Shown here piece by piece: positions 55,680-64,000 of a stretch of 64,000 nt of DNA. The stretch covers positions 432,573,240 through 432,637,239 of the forward strand of contig NC_085140.1 in NCBI RefSeq assembly GCF_024139115.2, in the 5' to 3' direction. This DNA is from Armigeres subalbatus. Lineage: Eukaryota; Arthropoda; Insecta; Diptera; Culicidae. Made by a program: the position numbers and the translations under genes. Each line of letters begins with the position of its first letter. Positions within the stretch are counted from its first letter, which is position 1. The notes below the pieces were generated by a model. It did not search any database and was not told the origin of the DNA. It saw only the letters and a list, made by a program, of their open reading frames with translations.

Positions 55680-56762
55680 TGCGGTAGTGAATTTGGCCCT
55701 TTGAAGCAACCCATTACTGTGGTTTAGTGTGTAATTTAAATTGTTTCAACGAATAAAAACTTCTTTCATTTGGATTAACTATTTTTGCAACCAATAACTT
55801 GAAACAAAGCTGATTTTAACGTTACGTCACCTGAAGATGCTTAATGGGTCATAATAAACTCTGTAAAAATCTTTACGATAATGTTGTAACCTGCATAACA
55901 TTAAGTTAATCCCTGAGCACCACCCGATGATGCTTTGTCTGATTGAACGAATGATGATGCTCTTCTGGTTCACTGTGTCGGAGGCAACTGATGCGAAACG
56001 CATAATGGGCGTATTCAATATTTACGTCACGCTTCAGGGGGATAGAGGGGTCTAGCCAGAGCATTACGGCTCATACAAATTTAAGAAACATTCCATACAA
56101 AAAACGTTACAAGGGGGTGGGCGAGGGTTGAAAATAGAGTCTGGATGCGAGAAACGCAGATAAAAAATGTAACTTTGCCGGTCAATCTTCTTCATTGAAG
56201 AACATCAGATGAGAAGAAAGAAATTATTTATCCAGGTTAAATATCACACCGCTATTTAATGTGTTTACATCAACAATAGAATCCAATAAACAAATCAATT
56301 GCATTTCATTTTATTGCATTATTGCAAACAAATGTAAAATGCATTCGAAATTTGTTCATTTACAAATGGTATTAGGTAAATGGAATTTAGCCGTTTTCAA
56401 TATTTGAGTCGAAATCCGCGTTCTTATCAAGGCTTCTGAAAATGCAAATTTCAGCGTTACGTAACTTGTTAATCAACCCTAAGATGTTTTCATCTGCACA
56501 TTAAGAAAAGACAATCCTCTACGGACTGAAACATAACAGTAGCGCCGAAATTGAGAAACGACTCGTGTTTCCAACTTTGTACCTCCGCATAAACAGAGTG
56601 TGTATAAAGCTGAAAGAAAAGAAAGAATAAAATTCACTTCCATCAGCACTACTGCAGAGATTAACCTCCATAACATTTGCCATCGGAAGGTTGCTTTGGA
56701 TATCTTATTACTGTTTTGTATTCCTGTGTTTTTTTCCTGTACACCAATAGAAAAATTATGAT
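55680..56762. other. Spacer with short ACGTCACG repeats
   Basis: GTTACGTCACC (55824), TTACGTCACGC (56023) and CGTTACGTAAC (56455) recur, perhaps the ends of small elements I could not delimit. No gene. Confidence 0.4.
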
Positions 56763-56764
56763 TA

Positions 56765-57477
56765 GGGGAACTGGGGTAGGACGCCCACGTTAAGGAAAAT
56801 GCCATTTTTATCAATGAAAACCACCATTTCAGCCAGTTTTCATCAGCGCATACTGAAGAACAGCATATCTGCGACTGACTACCGATAACAGATATCTAAT
56901 TGTCCATTTTATTGCACAGAAATTTGATTTTTAAAAGCACCCGAAAAAAATGATTTTGAAACCATGCGGGTGAGATGCGCCAGTGGATGGGTTAAAACGC
57001 GCATGTGCTTATCGTACTGATTTTCATTTTAATTGCCTACATTAAGGCAATTAACCGAATGTTTCAGCTGTTTCGGTCATACGAAATGAGCATGGGCGTA
57101 ATGCCCCACACCGACCTCAGAAGTTTGAAGGCCCATCAAATCGTTTTAAAACCATTTTTGACGACGATTTCGTGTGGAACATAAAGAACACGAGTAAGCA
57201 GCATGGCTCATGGCTCAATTATTAATTCATCAATGTATAACAGCGACAGAAAGACTAAATTCCACCGAGCTAGAATTGCACCAAAACACGCAAAAATCGT
57301 TTTTTCGAGTTTTTCATGTATAACTAGAGAAAAATCATGAAATATATGTATCCAATGGCAATATTTTTCATTGCTTTATCGTATAGACTATTGAAAATAA
57401 TCAAAATGGGGATATTTAACCTTATTCAGGGGTGGCGCGTTTTAACCCCTATGGGCGTGCTGTAGGGTAGGTTCCCC
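56765..57477. mobile_element. 713-bp TA-flanked element (GGGGAAC ends)
   Basis: TA-GGGGAACTGGGGTAGGACGC at the left and TA-GGGGAACCTACCCTACAG read inward from the right, both with TA at 56763 and 57478. Interior GCCCACG / GCACGCCC words are shared. No transposase. Confidence 0.82.
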
Positions 57478-57479
57478 TA

Positions 57480-57951
57480 ATATATTTTATTTGCATTCTT
57501 TCCTCTCTTTACAAACTTATGTAAAAACATAATTTCAACAACAATTTCAATTAATTATTTAAAGTTCTTTGCATTGTAATAATATTTCTTCACAATGAAC
57601 CAACTTCTCCTTCTTCCATATGCGAGAGCGTGAATAAAAACCCATTCAACGCTACCATCAAACGAAGAACTTAGCGCACAATGCTTTTACTCTCAAATGC
57701 TAAGGAGGTAGGCCGATAGGAACCAAAGTTTGTAAATAAACATCATATTAAAAACCAACTTCCCATCATCACCAACGCCTGGAACGAAACTTCTCTGCAC
57801 TCGGGGCTGAGAAGCATAAGAAAAATACACACAGTGTGCCTCAAGTAGCTATATTGGAGCTCTTCCTCGATTCGATAATGTAGCAGGGTGTACGAATAAT
57901 AAAAATAATGATTTGAAAATTTATTAAATTAAAAACGAAAGATTCACGCAT
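57480..57951. other. Spacer
   Basis: A+T-rich, no gene or element recognised. Confidence 0.5.
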
Positions 57952-58263
57952 CCCGAGTAGACGAAAATAGCTCAATAATATCAAATGTTGATAAGATAGC
58001 AAAATGAGATATGGACATGATTGATATAAGAGATAAAAGATCAGACGATAATATCAATATTTTGCACTAAAATATCAAAAGCTATGCTATTTATAAGAAG
58101 TTATCAATATCATGTGCAATTAGTTTGTTCTTATCCATAGCATATCTTGCTATTGAAATGATATTTCAGTGCAAATTTTTGATATTGTTGCCTGTTCTGT
58201 TATCTCTTATATCAATCAAGTCCATATCATGTTTTGTTATTCTGTTCATGGATTCTGCCCGGG
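57952..58263. mobile_element. Intact CCCGGG-family element, 312 bp
   Basis: Starts CCCGAGTAGACGAAAATAGC and ends GGATTCTGCCCGGG. Flanked by AT on both sides (2-bp duplication). Long inverted arms share CATGATTGATATAAGAGATA. It provides the empty-site comparison for the copies at 26783-27652 and 51376-52737. Confidence 0.9.
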
Positions 58264-61261
58264 ATGTGAAACATTTTGTATAAAGAGCTATTTCTATGAC
58301 AAAGTGATCTAAAAAGTGCTGTAAGCAAACCGACAACATCAAAAACTGCCGATAATGGAAATTTTGATACATCAAATAGATTTGAATGCATTTTGTTTAA
58401 CTCTGTTCATTATTCAGCAATTCACAGCTTGTCTCCGAAACCTCTCGTTGAAAGGCATCAGCTCCATCATTGAGTTTTATTGGACGCCCTTGTCGGAAAG
58501 CGGTTGGTTGCGCGGCTGGTGCATTACTGGCCCGTTCCATCGCATCGATCTCTCTTGGCTTTGTTGGTTTAGTTTAGCATACACCGCTAACTTATTGGGA
58601 AATCTGAAACCCATTTCTATCGGATAGATGCGGTGGCGTGGCGTCGCATCGTCGGTCGGTTCTCGATAGATCTGCCTCCCGCATAAGCTCCGCATTATGC
58701 GAAGGGCTAGTACCGTTGCGGCTGGTTTGTCGAACACTTTAAAATGGAAAAGGAATTTCCGAACAAACATCATATTTAATCAAATTTCGACCATCACATT
58801 TTGTACAAACAGCATTTAATTGCGTACACAAAACACAATCCGAGAAGTTGTCTATCAAAGAAGCCTTCATTGATCTCAAGCTGACAATTTTATTCAGAAA
58901 TTGTTTTTTCCGCTATCTATATTAGTGATTATAAATCATTTTTTAAATAAATAAACAATTCAATCAACAATTCTTTCAAATCATAAATCTCTTGTTTTAA
59001 AATTGCTCCAAGTCTGTCCGGTACTCGAACCAAAACGGTAACTATAATTTAGGTCAAAATCGTGAGTATCGGTAAAAGGGAGGCCAGTGTTGTCTCTGAT
59101 TAAAAACCAACATTATTTATGGCAAAGTGGGATCATGTTTCTCCGATCACTTCATTAAGGAACTAAGCTTTCTGACATGTACATTCACACACCCACACAC
59201 GCACATGATTGCTCCAGCTGAGACGGATTACTGCTTGACTATTAGGCCGCTTCGAAGGCAGCTAACTAGAATCGTTCGCTTCGCATCTATTTCCTGTGAG
59301 TTGGTGGTTTCCATTCCTAACGATGATGGTTGGTTCAAATCCAAAATGAGTCACATTGCATTTGGAATAAAAAGTGATTTTAAAGTTGTTAACGAATTAT
59401 TTAAGAATTCTAACTTTTATTTTGTTTCCTAGAACAGTATGGTACAAAATAGAACGAATTTGTTCAAGATTGATAAATAGAAAATGTGATCATTTTTCTC
59501 TTTATTTGGCATTTGTTTCAGCTTGCCTTCGGGATGTATGTTTAGAAGCGATGCCAATCATTGTCTAATCGGCGCGTTCCCAGCAAGGGATCAGTTGCCT
59601 AATGGTTTCCCTAATTCAAGCCGTTCTGTTGTTGTTTGCGTTGCATGCGTTTACAAATTAGTTGCACCTGTTGTGTGCCACTGCAGCAGGTCACCGCCAA
59701 ACAGAGTGCTGCGTTGTAAACGTAAGCCACAATCGTGATGATGCTGAGAGGATGTTCGGTGTAATCCCACTGTAGCGTGCCCTTAATTTAAGATCATTAA
59801 ACTTGCAATGTCGACGACGAAAGTTTTCCCTTTGGCATACTTTCTATTGATGTTGATGAAGAGATTTGGCTAATTGTAGCGGAAAGGAGTAGGACTATTT
59901 TTATTTATTGTAATTAGTTCGGCAGAAATATAAATTTTTCTCTGAAACGAACTATTTTTGAGTTTTGATACTTTGCCTTGTAAGCTAGCGTTTGCGCTCG
60001 AAATCCTTATGCTGGGACGGCAAATTCATATTTGAAATAAGATGTTTTAGAAGGGAAAGATTTTAATTATTTGGGAATAGCATATCAACACTATACAAAT
60101 CCTTACAATTTCTGGCATATACATTCCCTATCCATAACTATTAAGAACATTGAGTAGTTTACCTTGTCACGTTCTTGTGAAAATGCAGGGTGATAAAGAA
60201 TTGAGAATCATTTACGATGCTTCTCTAAAGAAGATATGTCCTATAAAACTGCGCAATACGGAGCATCTAAAAACAAAAATGTTGTGCAACCCTACCCAAA
60301 TATCTACTACGTCTCACAATTTATCGATTGGCGTATGTACTTCCATCGTCAATAATTTAAACCATTTCTACCACTCGAACTAAAACAAATCCCATTTCTC
60401 CAAATAGCTCCAAACCTGATAAACAAGGGCGCCGTGATAAATCAAAAATTGCCACTTGAGATGCGGAACTGCATCCAATTTCAGCCCAATGATGATGTGT
60501 GTGGGTAGAAAGGAAGGTATTTATAAAATCAATTTTACTCTTCCACCGCTCTTACGGCGCGGCGCGGTGCACTCCACGATGATGCAGCCACCACAAAAAG
60601 CCACACTTGAAACAGTGAGCGTTTTCCAAACCCGAATCCGATAGGCAAGCAGCGAACATGAACATGTAAATTTATCTATCTTATCTCGAGTACCCTATCC
60701 CAAACAAGGAGCAGATTCGTTCGTGCCGTCCGTGTGGCTTCTCCGAACCACCAGCAATGGCCGTGCAACCAGTAATGGATCTGTAATGGTTTTTAGTGTT
60801 TTATGTTATCCATTTTCTACTGAAAGTAAATTTCGTGGATTCGTCAAGATGGGGATCCGTGTTCTCCAAATCTTAATTCTATAAATACAACAAATTTATT
60901 ATTGATTTTTAATGAAACTACAGAAAAGCGTTTCATACCCGTGATATCATTTCGCTTTAGCACAACAGAAGATTTACCACAACAGAAATATAGATCGTTT
61001 TCCGTATTCTTCTTGATTTAAAAATATCCATGAATAGTTTTTGTGAAAATTGAAGAAAATCAGAAGATTTCGATTTGTCGAAAATGTTTCAGTTGAATGC
61101 ATTTAGTGCTTTTTCTATAGGACTTCTAGTTAAAGCACTGAGCTTTATTTATGGGAGATACATATGGGAGACTGGGGAGACTTAACCCCCTTTTCTGATT
61201 TCCGATGTATCACAGCCAAAAATAAATAAATATACGCGATTTTCACACAGACTCTCTAAGA
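58264..61261. other. Unique-looking spacer, no gene recognised
   Basis: Several frames of 60-100 codons exist on both strands (for example 58477-58773 -, 59127-59432 +) and overlap each other; none shows a domain. A G+C-richer patch lies at 60540-60610. Possible host regulatory DNA, unproven. Confidence 0.4.
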
Positions 61262-61654
61262 AATAAAGTATTTAACCTGTGCAATATTTCACAAAGTTGT
61301 AGAGCAATTAATTTTAAGCAACTTTGCTGAAGAAACCATTTTTCTATCACTTATTGTTCACAAGTTATGAGCTTTTTCAATAAATACGCATACACTTTGT
61401 TTCGAGCACTTCCGAGCAAACCGATTTTCAATCTATTGGTTCTATTCGAAAGCTCGCACTTTTCTTCTTTTGAAAAAAAATATGTTTTTAATTGAAAAAC
61501 GGCTATAACTTGTGCATTTAAAAGTTCTAAATGTGACTCATGCAAAGTATCGTAAGGAAATAAGCTTTAGATCGATCAAAGTAGGCTGGTCGACAGAACG
61601 TATGATTTTTTTGACGTTATTGTGCCTTGCTACAAAATGACAACTTTCGTGATA

Positions 61655-61770
61655 ATTTTCCAAAGCTCTCATAGATGTGATCTATGAGAGACAATCCCAT
61701 TGAAATTCCACCACTTAATTGTATCTTGACAGGGGGATTGTACAAACTCGTCTTATGACAAGTATTTATT
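61655..61770. repeat. Hairpins and TACGTATTTC-family fragment in the loop
   Basis: TCTCATAGATGTGATCTATGAGA is a tight hairpin at 61667-61690. 61690-61765 has ATTCCACCACTTAATTGTAT, shared with 4105, followed by the inverted GATTGTACAAACTCGTCTTATGAC. Confidence 0.65.
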
Positions 61771-62095
61771 ATTGTTGTTGCCTGTTTTCCCGCTTGCCGG
61801 GTAGTGGCAACTATATTGCCACCAATTTTTCAATGTTTCTGGACTGTTTAATGTTTAACAAACAAACCTTTGAGTTTAATACCATGTCAACATTGCGTCC
61901 TATTGTCATTTTTGTTAATTTATTGTTTAGATTCGTCTGCCTTATAAAGGGTTAACATAGTAGTAATAAAAACATTTCAGTAACTAACCACTGTTCCGGT
62001 CATCTTCGCTTTCTCCCACTGGCGGTACCGAAAAAATGTAATCAAAACAAGGTAGGCTGGTAACAATGGCTATACTTCAAAAGTAACGTAATGTT

Positions 62096-62176
62096 AACGC
62101 TACATATCAAACAGAAAACCAGGCTACTACCATTAATATGCATAGTAGCCTGATTTTCTGTTTGATGTTTAGCATG
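62096..62176. repeat. 81-bp hairpin (ATCAAACAGAAAA-CAGGCTACTA)
   Basis: GCTACATATCAAACAGAAAA then CAGGCTACTA is inverted after a 13-bp loop (TAGTAGCCTG, TTTTCTGTTTGAT). A small foldback or the head of a larger one. Confidence 0.85.
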
Positions 62177-62879
62177 GCACACAAAAGACATGGCAGTCTC
62201 AACGCGTATGTAAACATTCAGTATGAATTTAAACATATAGCGTCATTACTATCCTAGCACCAGGTGAACCGAGAAAATGCGCTCTCTAGTTCAGCCTACT
62301 TTGATCGATCTAACGTTTATTTCCTTACGAAAACCGTTTTTTAATATATTTTAATGTAATGATTTTTGAGGGATATTTTGTATGTGTCGTGGCACATATT
62401 TTTGTTGAAGACCCATGGACCTATCTCGTTTATTTATCAAGTTATAGCCGTTTTTCGATTAAAAACATTTTTTTTAAATCAAATAAAACGCTTTAAACAA
62501 GAAACGCTCTCTCAATTTTCCCACCATAAACGAAGAAAAGTGCAAGCTTTCGAATAGAACCAATAGATAGAAAATCGGTTTGCTCCATTTTGAAATATAC
62601 GCATATGAAAAAAACATTTTTTTCATACGAAACTCGAATAACTTTTTCGTTATAAGAGATAGATCCTATAGATCCTAATTCTAGTCCTAAAAGTGGGACC
62701 GCCGTAACATATTTATTGTAAAAGCTCATAACTTGTGAACTATAAGTGATAGAAAAATGGTTTCTTCAGCAAAGTTGCTTAAAATTAATTGCTCTACAAC
62801 TTTGTGGAACATTGCACAGGTCGATCAAAAAAAAAAATATTATGAGCTTCTGAAATATAGGCACCACCCTAATTTCACT

Positions 62880-63125
62880 GCATGGAAAAAAATCGTCTAA
62901 AAATATAAAAGAAAATTCCCGAAGGCACAATATATCTAAAACTAATAGTTTTGGCGCAAACATTTTTGTCTTGCTAGATTCGACTCTGGGACCATTGTGC
63001 ATTGATGGAATGTTGGCATTATAATCAGTACAGATCATTAAGCATATTTATGGCTTTGTGCTGTAAAAAAACGAAAGCATTTGGTCATTGTTATAAAAAG
63101 TTGTATAATATGTCTCTCGCAGCAC
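62880..63125. other. Short spacer
   Basis: No feature recognised. Confidence 0.5.
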
Positions 63126-63313
63126 ACTGGGACAGAGCCGCCTCGCAGCTTAGTGTTCATTAAGCACTTCCACATGATACTTTTATGCCCAGGGAAGTCG
63201 AGGTAATTTCCAATCTGAACATTCCCTAGACCGGCACCGGGAATCGAACCCAGCCACCCTCAGCATGGTCTTGCTTTGTAGCCGCGCGTTTTACCGCACG
63301 GCTAAGGAGGGCC
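63126..63313 (-). mobile_element. tRNA-derived SINE, reverse strand, internally deleted
   Basis: On the minus strand: GGCCCTCCTTAGCCGTGCGG (A box), then GGTTCGATTCCCGGTGCC (B box, intact), body, and CGGCTCTGTCCCAGTG. Relative to 55381-55671 about 75 bp are missing at 63171-63176, and the tail is absent. Both promoter boxes match the family better than those of the full-length copy. Confidence 0.88.
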
Positions 63314-63370
63314 CACCTATAGTCGACACTTCATTTGATTTTCATGTTTCGTTTCGGGACGTTCTTCTTC

Positions 63371-63593
63371 CCTATTATGGACCCTCCAAAATATTCCTGC
63401 AATGGACATGGACACTCTTGTGTTTATTTTTTACAAAATTTTCAAAAATTATCTATTTTTACTTCGCATAGCATATCCAATGCATGTAATAAAATCATAG
63501 AACTGTAACGTAGGTTCTCCCGATGGAATTTCATAGCAAAATGTTCACATTGTGCTGTAATAATGAAAAAATGTCTGGAGGGTCCACTATTGG
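63371..63593. mobile_element. Possible ~220-bp MITE (CC-ATTATGGACCCTCC ends)
   Basis: CCTATTATGGACCCTCCAAA at 63371 and, inverted, CCAATAGTGGACCCTCCAGA ending at 63593. A further direct copy of GTCCACTATTGG follows at 63600. Duplication not certain. Confidence 0.5.
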
Positions 63594-64000
63594 TTGGGGG
63601 TCCACTATTGGTCCACTATCCACTATGTTGTCTCATGAATGATGATTTTCATTTGAAAAAAAGTAAAGTGCGGCAGACTGGGTTCGAACCATATGGACGT
63701 CGGGGTAGGAAGGCGACTCGGAAAGGTAACTGCGTAAGAAGCACTGTTTGTGGGATAATCAGTCGAAGATTCATAATTTCGATAGTCCTGTTTGCTGAGT
63801 GTAGAACAAAACTACTTTAGTTCTCGAGAAAACAGGGAGTGATTAAGTCTTCCCGAGAATCAAGTCTCCCCACCAGTGAAAATTTGAACTTCGGATGTTT
63901 GAGCACTTTCTGATATATAATCAGTCTGTTAACACACATTTTAAAATGATATGGAAATGCTAATATCATCTTCCAAACTTAGACGTACATGTTCATGATA
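63594..64000. other. Spacer with a tRNA-like B box
   Basis: CTGGGTTCGAACC at 63680-63692 fits a B box on either strand, but no full tRNA fold or A box could be placed. No gene recognised. Confidence 0.35.

Larger units (their letters stand above)
61262..62878. mobile_element. Large imperfect palindromic element (right end TAGGGTGGTGCC)
   Basis: The left arm, 61262-61590, is inverted in 62285-62878: CAAAGTTGTAGAGCAATTAA, AGCAACTTTGCTGAAG, TCTATTGGTTCTATTCGAAA, AACGGCTATAACTTG and GATCGATC-AAGTAGGCTG recur. The right arm is longer. The right terminus TAGGGTGGTGCC resembles the TAGGGTGGTTC element at 34701; the left terminus is lost. The central 690 bp contain other small elements. Confidence 0.78.

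Noticed and set aside
58477..58773. Overlapping frames on both strands at 58355-58773
   Set aside because: Neither shows a domain and they exclude each other; treated as chance.
1..64000. CRISPR array, operon or integron-type structures
   Set aside because: No regular direct repeats with unique spacers, no clustered co-directional genes; the content is that of an animal genome.

Overview
The window looks like a repeat-dense intergenic or intronic stretch of an Aedes-type mosquito genome. The reasons are tRNA-derived SINEs with a GAAGAAGAA tail (which I recall as Feilai-like), APE-type non-LTR retrotransposons, dozens of short inverted-repeat elements, 17-bp GGCCGAA minisatellites and A+T-rich unique spacers. 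I found no host protein gene I could defend. Every reading frame with a recognisable product belongs to a dead retrotransposon, and the other open frames are short or lie in simple repeats. The species assignment is from memory of these repeat types, not from a search.

Layout. 0-3.8 kb: mostly unique DNA with one 212-bp foldback. 3.8-5.3 kb: GGCCGAA array with a truncated SINE. 5.26-10.8 kb: an R1/LOA-like non-LTR relic split by a CACTC-ended element and by a TA-flanked element; the latter itself contains a reverse-strand non-LTR element (a three-level nest). 11.1-12.1 kb: first copy of a 1017-bp CCCAGT-ended element. 13.0-16.3 kb: a 3.3-kb hAT-type element made almost entirely of a 12-bp minisatellite that switches orientation in the middle. 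16.4-19.4 kb: unique DNA plus two small inverted-repeat elements. 19.4-25.2 kb: a complete but dead non-LTR element carrying two DNA-element insertions, one of them the second CCCAGT copy. 25.2-28.8 kb: an unidentified mobile fragment, a CCCGGG-ended element split by a hAT MITE, and a degenerate ACGCGG array.

28.8-32.0 kb: the longest stretch with no obvious repeat. 32.1-35.5 kb: four inverted-repeat elements and two SINEs, partly nested. 35.6-38.7 kb: opposed purine and pyrimidine tracts and GGCCGAA arrays. 38.8-42.9 kb: two TA-flanked MITEs, then unique DNA. 42.9-45.4 kb: a 0.93-kb polypurine tract, then minisatellites. 45.7-48.0 kb: three palindromic elements. 48.3-50.4 kb: a SINE split by a hAT element that contains further elements. 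50.5-53.5 kb: a retroelement 3' fragment, a 20-bp-TIR MITE, and a satellite of about 127 bp split by a four-deep CCCGGG nest. 53.5-64 kb: pyrimidine tract, three large inverted-repeat elements, two SINEs and unique DNA.

There is no pathway here. The content is the insertion history itself. In several places reading frames or second copies show the empty site directly, so target duplications can be read: 8 bp for hAT-type elements, TA for Tc1/mariner-like MITEs, and 2 bp of variable sequence for two families with CCC...GGG ends (CCCAGT and CCCGGG). Those two families and the 12-bp-satellite hAT element are the least expected items.
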